DNA of 64,000 nt from Leifsonia shinshuensis (GTDB lineage Bacteria; Actinomycetota; Actinomycetes; Actinomycetales; Microbacteriaceae): NCBI RefSeq assembly GCF_031456835.1, contig NZ_JAVDVK010000001.1, positions 62,001 to 126,000 on the forward strand. Reading direction: 5' to 3'. Under the pieces are notes generated by a model, which was not told the DNA's origin, searched no databases, and saw nothing but the letters and a program-made list of their open reading frames with translations. The position numbers were made by a program, and so were the translations under genes. Below, piece by piece: positions 8,170-16,660 of this stretch (position 1 is its first letter; each line of letters starts with the position of its first letter).

Positions 8170-9830
8170 TGCCTGTCGACCGTAGGATCCACCCCTCCGT
8201 CACCGCCCGCCTGTCCCGGGTCGTGTCGAACACCTCCGCCGGCCGCCGCGCCGTGGGGCTGCGCGAGGAGCTCAGGATGCGCCGGGCGCCGCTGCACTGG
8301 ACGAACCTCTTCGGAGTGGTCGCCTTCGCCTGCGTGGTCGTGCTGTTCGTGACCGGGTTCATCCTAATGTTCGCGTACGCGCCCTCCAGCGATCGCGTGA
8401 CCTACGACGGGCCGTACCTCCCGCTCGCCGGCGCGGAGATGTCGAAGGCGCTCCGGTCGACCCTGGCCGTGACGTTCGAGCTCCCCGGCGGCCTGCTGGT
8501 GCGGCAGGCGCACCACTGGGCGGCCCTGCTGCTGCCGGCGGCGCTCATCCTGCAGCTCGCCGTCAGCTTCTTCACCGGAGCGTTCCGGCGCCCGCGCCGC
8601 CTCTCGTGGGTGCTTCTCTTCGGGCTGTTGATCACCGCGCTCATCGGCGGGTGGAGCGGCTACGCCCTCCCCGACGACATGCTCTCGGGCACGGGCCTGC
8701 GGATCGTCGAAGGGATCGTGCTCGGCATCCCGGTCGTCGGCACCTGGCTCTCCGCGTTGCTGTTCGGCGGGGAGTTCCCGGGGCGGATCATCGAGAACCT
8801 GTATCCCATCCACGTAGCCGTCGTTCCGGTGCTGCTCGTCGTGCTGATCGCCGCCCGTGCCCGGAGTGCGTACGTGAACGGGCCGGTGCAGTTCGCCGGG
8901 CCCGGCCGCACCGAAGAGCGCGTCGTCGGGGTCCCGGTCTGGCCGAACCTCGCCGTGCGAGCGGGCGGACTGTTCGCGCTCGTCACCGGCGGCCTGCTCC
9001 TGGTCGCCGCGACGGTCACCATCAGCCCCATCTGGCTGTACGGGCCGTCCTCACCCGGCGCCGCGTCGGCGGGAAGCCAGCCCGACTGGTACACCGGGTT
9101 CCTCGACGGCGCGCTGCGCCTCGTCCCGCCCGGGTGGGAGGTGGTGTGGCTCGGTCGCACCTGGACGCTCGCAATCCTCGTCCCGTTGGCCGTCGTCGGC
9201 CTGTACCTCCTCGCCGTCGCCGTCTACCCGTTCGTCGAGCAGTGGGTGACCGGTGACCGGCTGGACCATCGCATCCTCGACCGCCCCAGGAATGAGCCGA
9301 CCCGCACCGGGCTCGGCGTCGCCGCCCTCGTCTTCTACGGCGCCCTGTGGGGAGCGGGCAGCGCGGACCTGGTCGCGACGCACTTCCACGTCACCGTCGA
9401 GTCGGTCGTCGCGCTGTACCAGGCGATCGTCGTCCTCGGCCCGGTCGTCGCCTTCCTGGTGACGCGGCGGGTCTGCCTCGCGCTGCAGAAGCGCGACCGG
9501 GAGATCCTCGTGCACGGTTACGAGACCGGGCGCATCGTCCGGCTGCCCGGTGGCGAGTACGTCGAGGTCCACTCGGATGTCGATGCGGCCGAGCGCTACC
9601 GTCTGGCCGGCCCGACGGCGGTGCGAGCGGACGATGTGCGTCCGGACGAGGCCGGTCGGCTGCGACTCGCGGAAAGGGTGCGCGGCGCTCTCGCGCGCAT
9701 CTTCTTCGAGGACAGGCTGCAGCCCGTGGACGATGGCGACCCCGGTGGAGGACGAACGGATGAGGCGATCGGGCAGAGCGGGACGGAGCGCGCGGATCAG
9801 GTCGCGGCGCCGCGGATCGACGCGGCGTGA
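8169..9830 (+). CDS. QcrB-like cytochrome b lacking the second heme's His ligands
   Basis: A protein of 553 residues similar throughout to the actinobacterial bc1 cytochrome b, with EMSKALRSTL before helix B and the quinol-site PDWY in QPDWYTGFL. Helix B reads RQAHHWAA, with His115 and His116, but 14 residues after His115 stands Gln129. Helix D has His215 (YPIHVAV), while the positions 14 and 15 residues later are Ala229 and Arg230. By family knowledge the first His of each helix binds heme bL and the second binds heme bH. So one heme site is kept and the other lost. No Rieske or cytochrome c gene is adjacent. Starts at TGATG with ndh. Confidence 0.88.
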   Translation: MPVDRRIHPSVTARLSRVVSNTSAGRRAVGLREELRMRRAPLHWTNLFGVVAFACVVVLFVTGFILMFAYAPSSDRVTYDGPYLPLAGAEMSKALRSTLAVTFELPGGLLVRQAHHWAALLLPAALILQLAVSFFTGAFRRPRRLSWVLLFGLLITALIGGWSGYALPDDMLSGTGLRIVEGIVLGIPVVGTWLSALLFGGEFPGRIIENLYPIHVAVVPVLLVVLIAARARSAYVNGPVQFAGPGRTEERVVGVPVWPNLAVRAGGLFALVTGGLLLVAATVTISPIWLYGPSSPGAASAGSQPDWYTGFLDGALRLVPPGWEVVWLGRTWTLAILVPLAVVGLYLLAVAVYPFVEQWVTGDRLDHRILDRPRNEPTRTGLGVAALVFYGALWGAGSADLVATHFHVTVESVVALYQAIVVLGPVVAFLVTRRVCLALQKRDREILVHGYETGRIVRLPGGEYVEVHSDVDAAERYRLAGPTAVRADDVRPDEAGRLRLAERVRGALARIFFEDRLQPVDDGDPGGGRTDEAIGQSGTERADQVAAPRIDAA

Positions 9831-10179
9831 GGCCGAGCACGCGGCCCTCATCGAGGGGTTCCGCGACGCGTGCCTGGCATCCGACATCGCGGAGCTCGCG
9901 CGGCTGCTCGGGCCTGAGGTTCGAGTCGTCGTCGATTCCGGGGGCGCCGAGGGCGCTCCGGGTCCGGCCGCGGGCATCACCGCCGCCGTCACCCTGCTGC
10001 GTGTCGCACTCGGCGCTCCGGCCGGTCTGAGGCTCGACCTCCGTTCCGTCAACGGGCGGCCGGGCCTGCTGGCGTCCCGCGATGGACGGCCCACCGCGGT
10101 GGTCGTCGTGGAGGGGCGACGTGGCCTGGTGGAGGGTGTGTGGCTCGTCACCGACGCGGGCAAGCTTCGGCACTGGTGA
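9760..10179 (+). CDS. Second free-standing SnoaL-like (sigma-C-terminal-like) protein
   Basis: The product is 139 residues: an Arg-rich N-terminus of about 25, then a domain like that of 3063-3479 and the sigma factor C-terminus (SDIAELARLLGPEVRVVVDS, VNGRPGLLASRDG, closing GKLRHW). ATG 9760 has GGAGGA 7 bases upstream. This makes the gene overlap the tail of the cytochrome b gene by 71 bases in another frame, so the two are presumably coupled. It is the last gene of the ndh operon. It could act on the sigma factor or bind a metabolite; neither is shown. Confidence 0.75.
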   Translation: MRRSGRAGRSARIRSRRRGSTRREAEHAALIEGFRDACLASDIAELARLLGPEVRVVVDSGGAEGAPGPAAGITAAVTLLRVALGAPAGLRLDLRSVNGRPGLLASRDGRPTAVVVVEGRRGLVEGVWLVTDAGKLRHW

Positions 10180-10195
10180 GCGACGGCGCCGGCTG

Positions 10196-10225
10196 GTCAC
10201 ACCGTGAGCGGGGTTCCGGTCATAG
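10196..10225 (+). promoter_or_regulatory. ECF41-type promoter for the alpha/beta hydrolase gene
   Basis: GTCACA (10196-10201), 17 bases, GTCATAG (10219-10225), 55 bases before the ATG at 10281. This is the sixth and last copy found. Confidence 0.8.
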
Positions 10226-10280
10226 CTGGCGGGAAGGACGCGACCGCGTCCTCGGACACCATCCATCAAGGAGCACGACC

Positions 10281-11051
10281 ATGAACGAACCCACCCTCGA
10301 GTACACCGAGAGCACGACGGACCAGAAGCCCGTCGTCGTGCTAGTGCACGGCGCATTCGCCGAGTCCGCCAGCTGGAACAGCGTCATCGGAATCCTGAAC
10401 CGCAACGGTATCGAGTGCATCGCCGTTGCCAACCCACTGCGCAGCCTTGCGGGCGATGCGGCGTACGTTCGCGACGTCATCGCTGCGGTCGGCCGACCCG
10501 TCGTCCTGGTGGGGCACTCCTACGGAGGGCTCGTCATCTCCGAGGGCGCTGCAGGCAACCACAACGTGAGCGCGCTCGTGTACGTCAACGCATTCGTGCC
10601 CGAGCACGGTCAGACGGCGTTCGACCTCTCGACGGAGTTCCCCGGGAGCACCCTCGCCGACGCCCTCTCGCCGCGCACGCTCAGCGACGGCAGTGTGGAG
10701 CTGGTGATCCGGCCCTCCGTCTTCCGCGATCAGTTCTGCGCAGACGTGCCGGAGGAGACGGCCGCACTCATGGCGGCGACGCAGCGCCCGGTCACTCAGG
10801 CGGCGCTCACGGAACCGCTGTCTGCCGAGACGCCGGCGTGGAAGAGCATCCCCTCATGGTGCGTGTTCAGCGACCAGGACCGGAACATCCCTGTCGCAGA
10901 GCACCGCGCGGGGGCCGCGCGGGCGAAGGCTCGGGTGGTCCGTGAGGTACCGGGAGGCTCGCACGCTCTGAGCGTCTCCCGGCCGGAGGCGGTGGCGGAG
11001 GTCATCATCGATGCGGTGTCCGCGGGCCGAGCTTCGAGCGTCGCAGCCTGA
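10281..11051 (+). CDS. Alpha/beta-fold hydrolase
   Basis: A protein of 256 residues. VVLVHGAFAES marks the oxyanion-hole strand and LVGHSYGG the nucleophile elbow, with the Ser near residue 80. SDQDRNIP fits the acid region and GGSHALSVSRP supplies the catalytic His. It belongs to the esterase/haloperoxidase-like group often annotated as salicylate-esterase-like. It has its own ECF41-type promoter and a good AAGGAG site before ATG 10281, so it is a probable member of the sigma regulon. No signal peptide; cytoplasmic. Confidence 0.88.
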   Translation: MNEPTLEYTESTTDQKPVVVLVHGAFAESASWNSVIGILNRNGIECIAVANPLRSLAGDAAYVRDVIAAVGRPVVLVGHSYGGLVISEGAAGNHNVSALVYVNAFVPEHGQTAFDLSTEFPGSTLADALSPRTLSDGSVELVIRPSVFRDQFCADVPEETAALMAATQRPVTQAALTEPLSAETPAWKSIPSWCVFSDQDRNIPVAEHRAGAARAKARVVREVPGGSHALSVSRPEAVAEVIIDAVSAGRASSVAA

Positions 11052-11131
11052 TGCCTCGCTGTGCCCGAGTGGTGTGAGCAACGCCGCCGCTGGTCGCGAC
11101 TCTGGTCAGCGGTCGGCTCGCCTCCCCACGG

Positions 11132-11425
11132 TCACCCGGCGAAGTAGTCGCCCACCTCGTAGACGTCGAATACTTCCTTGGAGACGACAGCGGTGCCGGT
11201 CCTCCCGTCGTCGTTGACTTCGAAGATGTAGGAATCCGGGACGACGACGACACGCCCGTCTCCCGGGGCCCCGTTCGCCGCCAGGCTCCCGTGCGAAGGC
11301 GCAAAGCGCTTGCCGACGATGATGCCGTTCGCGTGCGTCGTGCGCTTGAGATTCCTTCTGATGAAGAGCCAGGCGCATCCCGCGATGACCGCGAAGCCGC
11401 CGAGCGGAATCAGGGCGTAGATCAC
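11132..11425 (-). CDS. Small DUF3592-like membrane protein
   Basis: The product is 97 residues. One hydrophobic helix lies at the N-terminus (residues 2-22), followed by a basic turn (RRNLKR) and a beta-rich domain with VVPDSYIFEVNDDGR and a VGDYFAG ending, as in DUF3592 proteins. The start is GTG. The role is unknown; the family is found anchored in the membrane with its domain on one face. Confidence 0.65.
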   Translation of the reverse strand: MIYALIPLGGFAVIAGCAWLFIRRNLKRTTHANGIIVGKRFAPSHGSLAANGAPGDGRVVVVPDSYIFEVNDDGRTGTAVVSKEVFDVYEVGDYFAG

Positions 11426-11538
11426 CAGGCCTGTCTACCATCGAACTTCTTGACTTCGCCTTCGCCGCGACAAGGGACTTTCAGCTCGGCGGATGGGGAT
11501 ACCTGAGCAGCCGTCGAGCGCGTGCGAACTGGCAGCCG

Positions 11539-11832
11539 TCAGCGCACCGGCTTCTGGTCGCCGGCGCCGGGACCGTTCTCCTCCTCGAACGCGCGCAGCT
11601 CCTTCCGCGCGTTCCGCAGCCGCAGTATCCCGAGCACGAGAACGGCGATGGCGAGAACAAGCTGCCCGACGTGGATGACGACGTTCCCGTTCGAGAAGAC
11701 GAGCGGCGCGGCGAGCAGCGTCATCACCGCGCCGACCACGATGGCGGTCAAGGCGAACACCCGGGCCCGGTTGAGCGCGATTCGTTGCATGCTGAGGGAA
11801 CGCTTCGGGGGCTGGGGGTCAGGTTCCGACAC
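11539..11832 (-). CDS. Small two-helix membrane protein
   Basis: The product is 97 residues from a GTG start: a charged N-terminus, two hydrophobic helices (about 27-47 and 52-70), then a charged tail with ARKELRAFEEENG. Codon bias is consistent with a real gene. No family recognised. Confidence 0.55.
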   Translation of the reverse strand: MSEPDPQPPKRSLSMQRIALNRARVFALTAIVVGAVMTLLAAPLVFSNGNVVIHVGQLVLAIAVLVLGILRLRNARKELRAFEEENGPGAGDQKPVR

Positions 11833-11967
11833 AGCGAGAAACTACACCCGCGCTGGTGGTTCGACGGCAGACCGGCGAAGGATCGGGCCTTACCTTCTCT
11901 GCCTGGGCCGGCGGTCGGACTCTGCTCGCGGGGCCGTGCTCGGCAGCGCCGGCTCGGGCGCCACGGC

Positions 11968-12306
11968 CTACTTCTTTGTCGCCGCGTTGTACGCGTCGAC
12001 CACCGCGGCCGGAACCCGGCCCCGCGACGCGACCTCGTGCCCGTTCGCATTCGCCCAGGTGCGGACCGCCTGCAGGTCCGGCTTCGCTGACCTGGCGCCT
12101 CTCGCGGGTGCGGCAGCTTTCGTCCGACGGCGGCCGGCCGTGATGTACGGGGCGAGGGCCTCGCGGAATTGCGCGGCGTGCTCGGCGGACAGGTCGATCT
12201 CACGCTCCACACCGTCGATGGTGAACACGATGGTCTCACCGCTGTTGTCGTCGATCGGGGTGCCGTCGAGGTCGTCGACGAGCTGAACAATGACCTGCTG
12301 CGCCAC
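11968..12306 (-). CDS. lsr2: Lsr2-family nucleoid-associated protein
   Basis: A protein of 112 residues with the standard Lsr2 plan. The N-terminal dimerisation domain (VIVQLVDDLDGTPID, then VFTIDGVEREIDLS) and a basic linker precede a C-terminal DNA-binding domain. That domain holds the minor-groove RGR motif (ASRGRVPAAVVDAY). Lsr2 bridges DNA and silences AT-rich, horizontally acquired genes in actinobacteria. GTG start with GGAGGT just upstream. Confidence 0.95.
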   Translation of the reverse strand: MAQQVIVQLVDDLDGTPIDDNSGETIVFTIDGVEREIDLSAEHAAQFREALAPYITAGRRRTKAAAPARGARSAKPDLQAVRTWANANGHEVASRGRVPAAVVDAYNAATKK

Positions 12307-12482
12307 GGAGACCTCCGATGTTGTGGTGATCTCTCCGAGGGTAGCGAACCGTGTTGCACCCCGTCACCCGCGGAATCGAGGTTCCCGTTCATGCACACAG
12401 TCGCGTGGGGTCCCGGCGCATACTGAGGGCACAGCGAGTGTCGTGCATGTCGACGTGGCCCCGCCGATACGGGGAGCACACC

Positions 12483-13250
12483 ATGACCACAGACACCACC
12501 ATCCCTCCGGCGAGCGCAGCCCTTCAGCGACCACGGATGCGTCCCTCCCGACGGATCTCACTTGCCGTCGGCATCCTGTACGTGATCACGTTCGTCTCCA
12601 TCCCGACACTCGCGCTCTATGCCCCGATCAAGAACGACGTCGGCGCGTTCATCCTGGGGGCGGGAACCATCACCGCACTCCAGTGGGGCGTGCTCTCCGA
12701 GGTCGTGGTCGGCCTGGCCGGCATCGCCACCGCGATCGTGCTGTACCCGCTCACAAGACGAATCAGTCAGACCGCCGCCCTGGGCCTGGTGGCCGCGCGG
12801 CTCCTGGAGACCTGCCTCACCTTCGTGAGCGTGGTCAGTCTGCTCACGATGACGACCTTGCGGCACGACCTCGGCGGCGCCGCCGGCACGAACGCAGCGC
12901 TGACCACAACGGGACACAGCCTCCTGGCCAACTACAACTGGACCTTCCTGCTGTCCCAGAGCCTGATGCCGGTCGCCTGCGACCTGCTCCTGGGCTACCT
13001 CCTCTATCGGTCCGCCATCGTCCCGCGCATCTTCCCGATCGTCGCTTTCATCGGCGCCCCGCTGCTGCTCGCCTCCGACATCGCGGTCTTCTTCGGCGCC
13101 TACCCCCAGGTGTCCGCGCTCTCGGCCGTCGCGGCGCTTCCCGTGGCTGTATTCGAACTGTCACTCGGCCTCTGGCTGATCATCAGGGGCTTCAGGACGA
13201 CGCCCCTGACGGCCGCGTTCGACGAGGACGCCCGGACCGCAGCGGCCTGA
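12483..13250 (+). CDS. DUF4386-like integral membrane protein
   Basis: A protein of 255 residues with about six hydrophobic helices. The first is SLAVGILYVITFVSIPTLA and the last is near the C-terminus (FELSLGLWLIIRGF). The layout, including a central loop with TTTGHSLLANYNWTFLLSQ, matches the DUF4386 family of uncharacterised membrane proteins. ATG 12483 was chosen over earlier in-frame starts because the helices then begin where the family does and a GGGGAG site lies upstream. Confidence 0.78.
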   Translation: MTTDTTIPPASAALQRPRMRPSRRISLAVGILYVITFVSIPTLALYAPIKNDVGAFILGAGTITALQWGVLSEVVVGLAGIATAIVLYPLTRRISQTAALGLVAARLLETCLTFVSVVSLLTMTTLRHDLGGAAGTNAALTTTGHSLLANYNWTFLLSQSLMPVACDLLLGYLLYRSAIVPRIFPIVAFIGAPLLLASDIAVFFGAYPQVSALSAVAALPVAVFELSLGLWLIIRGFRTTPLTAAFDEDARTAAA

Positions 13251-13261
13251 GTCGGAGGCCG

Positions 13262-13280
13262 GCGGGTGAAGTCCACCCGC
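13262..13280 (+). terminator. Short hairpin after the DUF4386 gene
   Basis: GCGGGTG, five bases, CACCCGC. It lies 12 bases after the stop codon. There is no T-run, as is usual in very GC-rich actinobacteria. Confidence 0.45.
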
Positions 13281-13353
13281 GAGGGCTCGGGTCGGCTAGT
13301 GTCGGCGTGACGCGACGCGCGCCGACTTCGACCCCCCCGACCGAAGGACGACG

Positions 13354-13821
13354 ATGACCGAACTCTCGATCCCGTTTCTCGAGCAGCAGGAGCGGGAGCT
13401 GGTGCTGCCGTCGTTCGATCTCGCCGCATCCTGGCGTCTGGGGAGCCTCATCATCGAGCGGGCGCTCGCGGCGGGCTCCGGGGTGGCCGTGGACATCCGG
13501 CGTGGTGAGCACGTCCTGTTCCGCGCCATGCTGCCGGGGACGACCGTCGACCAGCAGGACTGGATCCGCAAGAAGGCGGCCGTCGTGCACCGGTTCGAGG
13601 CGAGCAGCGCCCTCGTCGCACTGCGGCTGGCGGACGTGGACATGAAGGGGCTCGGCTGGCTGGATGCGCGCGACTACGCGCTCACCGGTGGGTCGTTCCC
13701 GATCCGGGTCGCCGGCACCGGTGTCGTCGGCGCGGTCACCGCATCCGGCCTCACCTCGGAGGAGGACCACCTGCTGGTGACCGACGGGATCCGCGAGTAC
13801 CTGGCCTCCCTGTCGCACTGA
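13354..13821 (+). CDS. UPF0303 / heme-degrading-domain protein
   Basis: A protein of 155 residues resembling the UPF0303 (GlcG/HbpS-like) family. It has the opening ELSIPFLEQQERELVLPSFD, the central WIRKKAAVVHRFEASS and a glycine-rich TGGSFPIRVAGTGVVG near the end. The family is a small mixed alpha-beta fold of unknown or heme/cofactor-binding role. Its stop codon overlaps the start of the next gene (TGATG), so it is coupled to the reductase. Confidence 0.8.
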   Translation: MTELSIPFLEQQERELVLPSFDLAASWRLGSLIIERALAAGSGVAVDIRRGEHVLFRAMLPGTTVDQQDWIRKKAAVVHRFEASSALVALRLADVDMKGLGWLDARDYALTGGSFPIRVAGTGVVGAVTASGLTSEEDHLLVTDGIREYLASLSH

Positions 13822-14723
13822 TGAAGGCGGCGCAGTTCAGCCGGTTCGGCGGCCCCGAGGTCCTGGAGATCGTGGACCTGCCGGAGCCGCATCCGGGTCC
13901 GGGGGAGGTGCGCATCCGGGTCCGGGCTGCCGGGGTGAACGGCAGCGACTGGAAGAAGCGCCGGGGCGAACTGGACCCGGAACTTCCGCAGACGCTGGGC
14001 TACGAGGCGGCGGGCATCGTGGATGAGATCGGCGCCGGCGTCGCGGGCGTCCGGTCGGGCGACGCGGTCGCCGGCATCGGGGGAGGGGGCGCCGCCCAGG
14101 CGGAGTTCGCCGTGCTGTCGACGTGGGCGCCGATCCCCGCGTCGCTGGACTTCGTCACGGCGGCTGCCCTGCCGTCTGTCGTGGAGACGGCCGCGCGGGC
14201 TCTGGACCAGCTCGGCGTCGCCGACGGGAGCACCGTGCTCATCAACGGGGCGTCGGGCAGCATCGGCAGCGCGGCGGTGCAGTTCGCCGTGTACCGCGGC
14301 GCGCGGGTGATCGGCACCGGGAGTCCGGCGACGCACGACTACCTCCGCGGCCTGGGGGCCGAGCCCGTCGCGTATGGCGCGGGGATGGTGGACCGGGTCC
14401 GGACGCTCGTTCCGGCCGGCGTCGACCGGGCTCTCGACGTCGCGGGCAGCGGCGTCCTGGGTGAGCTGATCGAGCTGGCGGGCGGTGCGGATCGGGTCGT
14501 CACGATCGCCGATTACCCGGGCGCGCAGCGTTACGGCGTCCGGTTCAGCCGAGGCGATTCCGGCCGCGCGGAGTACGCGATCCCGCTGGCCCTGCGGCTT
14601 GCGGAGGAGCGCGGGTTCCGCATCCCGGTCGGTGCGACGTTCCTGCTCGACCAGGTCGCGGAGGCCGACCGGGTGGGCGAGTCGGGGGCCGTGCGCGGGA
14701 AGCTCGTCCTCACGGTCGAGTAA
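13821..14723 (+). CDS. NADPH-dependent MDR reductase (quinone/enal type)
   Basis: A protein of 300 residues of the zinc-free medium-chain reductase class. It has FGGPEVLEIVDLPEPHPGPG at the N-terminus, VLINGASGSIGSAAVQ as the NADPH loop (about residues 138-153), and no Cys/His zinc ligands. It probably reduces quinones or alpha,beta-unsaturated carbonyls. Coupled to the UPF0303 gene upstream. Confidence 0.88.
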   Translation: MKAAQFSRFGGPEVLEIVDLPEPHPGPGEVRIRVRAAGVNGSDWKKRRGELDPELPQTLGYEAAGIVDEIGAGVAGVRSGDAVAGIGGGGAAQAEFAVLSTWAPIPASLDFVTAAALPSVVETAARALDQLGVADGSTVLINGASGSIGSAAVQFAVYRGARVIGTGSPATHDYLRGLGAEPVAYGAGMVDRVRTLVPAGVDRALDVAGSGVLGELIELAGGADRVVTIADYPGAQRYGVRFSRGDSGRAEYAIPLALRLAEERGFRIPVGATFLLDQVAEADRVGESGAVRGKLVLTVE

Positions 14724-14949
14724 GGCGCGGCGGCATCCTGAAATCGGCGTCCACCGTCGGGTGGGCGCTGCCGGGCATCCCCTGACCCGGGGACGACCGA
14801 TCGATCGACCCTCGAACTGGGGTACAGAGAATGTCCTCAGAAATGAGGACACGTAGACCGTTCCGTCCTACTCTGCGGATAGGTGAGTAAATCTCATCTA
14901 ACTCTGCAGCCTATGCGTCCCCGATCAGACGCGGAGGGGGGCGAGGACC

Positions 14950-15981
14950 GTGGTCTCCTTCGCCGTTCATCATCACCACCGCCCACAGAAGTCCGGCCGT
15001 CACCACCACTGGTGGTTCGTCGCCCTGGCCGCCGTCGTCGCGATCGTCGCCACCGCGGTGGCCGTCGTGATCGGTGGTGGCGCGATCTACGCCGGGTCGG
15101 TCGCGAGCTCGTTCGACTCGCACGTCTCGCACATCCAGCGGGCGTTCCCGGCGGATGCGTCCCGGCCGGCCGCGACGCAGACGGGGGCGATGAACGTCCT
15201 CCTCATCGGGTCGGACTCGCGGGGCGCGCCCACCGGGACCGGGGCGGCGGGGGTGACGAACCAGCGCGCCGACACGATGATGCTGGTGCACATCGACGCC
15301 GACCGCCGGAACGTCTACGTGATGTCGATCATGCGCGACCTGTGGGTCCCCATCCCGGGCAACGGCACCGCGAAGATCAACGCGGCCCTCGCCTGGGGCG
15401 GAACCCCGCTCGCCGTGCAGACGGTCGAGCAGCTGCTCGGCACGCGGATCGACCACGTCGCCATCATCGACTTCTCCGGCCTCAAGGACATGACGGACGC
15501 CCTCGGCGGTGTGGATGTGGACAGCCCGGTCGGCTTCACCACCGTCAAGTCGCCGCACTACACGTTCGTGAAGGGGATGAACCACCTCGACGGCGCAGAG
15601 GCGCTCGCCTACGCCCGGGAGCGGTACGCGTTCCCGACCGCGGACTACCAGCGGGTGGCGGACCAGCAGGCGCTGATGCGCGCGTTCGGGTCGAAGCTGC
15701 TCAGCCTCTCCGTGCTCACCGACCCCGGAAAGCTCACGTCGTTCGCCGCCACCGCCGGTTCGTACGTGAAGGTCGACCAGGGCTTCGGCCTCCAGACGAT
15801 GCTGGGCCTCGCAGCGAGTATGCGGCTGTCGGGCATGTCGAGCATCCACACGTTCACCCTCCCGACCGGCGGAACAGGGACGTCGGCCGACGGGCAGTCG
15901 ATCGTGAACGTCGACCCGGCGGCGCTCGAGCGTCTGCGGGAGGCGCTGGCGAAGGATGCGCTGGGCGGCTTCACGGGCTGA
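14950..15981 (+). CDS. LytR-CpsA-Psr (LCP) family cell-wall polymer ligase
   Basis: A protein of 343 residues. A His-rich cytoplasmic tip (HHHHRP, RHHHWW) precedes one membrane helix (about 24-48). The extracellular LCP domain has NVLLIGSDSRG, an RADTMMLVHID segment, SIMRDLWVPIPG, KINAALAWGG and a late YARERYAF. These are the Arg and Asp clusters that bind the polyprenyl pyrophosphate. It attaches secondary polymers to peptidoglycan. The GTG at 14950 follows a strong GGAGGGGGGCGAGGA tract. Confidence 0.92.
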   Translation: MVSFAVHHHHRPQKSGRHHHWWFVALAAVVAIVATAVAVVIGGGAIYAGSVASSFDSHVSHIQRAFPADASRPAATQTGAMNVLLIGSDSRGAPTGTGAAGVTNQRADTMMLVHIDADRRNVYVMSIMRDLWVPIPGNGTAKINAALAWGGTPLAVQTVEQLLGTRIDHVAIIDFSGLKDMTDALGGVDVDSPVGFTTVKSPHYTFVKGMNHLDGAEALAYARERYAFPTADYQRVADQQALMRAFGSKLLSLSVLTDPGKLTSFAATAGSYVKVDQGFGLQTMLGLAASMRLSGMSSIHTFTLPTGGTGTSADGQSIVNVDPAALERLREALAKDALGGFTG

Positions 15982-16013
15982 GCGGGCCAATCGCGGTGGT
16001 GGTGCGCACTACC

Positions 16014-16113
16014 GTCGGAAAGCACCTCCGGAATCTCCGACGGAACGCTCTGTGGCGGGAGATCCGTGGCGGATCGCGCCGGATCTCCGATGTACGGCGC
16101 CGGATCTCCGACG
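16014..16113. repeat. Dispersed 'TCGGAGAT' intergenic repeat, copy A
   Basis: Read on the minus strand it contains GGATCTCC, CAGAGC, TCGGAGATTCCGGA and TTTCCGAC in the same order as the tandem units at 51966-52505. Several TCGGAGAT/ATCTCCGA words pair as inverted repeats. It sits between convergent genes. Confidence 0.7.
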
Positions 16114-16132
16114 CAAGCGAGGCGAGCGGGCG

Positions 16133-16660
16133 TCAGCCGAGCAGGGGTACCGCCATCAGCGCGACCGCCGCGCCGCCGAGCGCCGCCTCCGCGCGCGGGA
16201 GGAGCGGCAGCCGGCGTCGGGCGGCGACCGCGACGGAGACCACCGCGAATGCGAGCGCCGCCGCCGCCAGAGCCGCGGTCACCGGCACACCGTGGCCGGC
16301 GTGTGCGTCGCCCGGGGCGGTCGCCGCGTGGTGTCCGCCGGCCGCGACGATCAGCCCGGCCATCAGGATCGCCTGCAGGGCGCGGTGCACGGCCATCGTC
16401 CGGGCGGGATGCGCCGCGGACTCGACCCGGGGACGCAGTCGCTGGGCCAGCGCCGTGGCGACGCCGGTCGCGAGCAGGAGGGCCGCCCAGACGATCGCAG
16501 GGACGAGCGGGCGGGGGAGCAGCATGGTGTCCGCCATCGCGGCCAGCATGGCGAGCATCCCGAACCAGGTGAGCGGCGAGCGGCGGTCGGCGGTCCCGGC
16601 GACGCAGCATGCTCCCAGCGTGGCCGGGAGCATGCTGCCGAGGTGAAGGGCCTCGATCAT
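16133..16660 (-). CDS. Five-helix membrane protein in the amine oxidase operon
   Basis: The product is 175 residues, strongly hydrophobic, with about five membrane helices and a His cluster in one loop (AGGHHAATAPGDAHAGHG). Its ATG overlaps the amine oxidase stop by 4 bases (ATGA), so it is translated with the oxidase. The DUF5134 type of metal-related membrane proteins is a possibility, but I do not assign it. His residues and operon suggest copper handling or another accessory role for the oxidase; that is inference. Confidence 0.65.
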   Translation of the reverse strand: MIEALHLGSMLPATLGACCVAGTADRRSPLTWFGMLAMLAAMADTMLLPRPLVPAIVWAALLLATGVATALAQRLRPRVESAAHPARTMAVHRALQAILMAGLIVAAGGHHAATAPGDAHAGHGVPVTAALAAAALAFAVVSVAVAARRRLPLLPRAEAALGGAAVALMAVPLLG

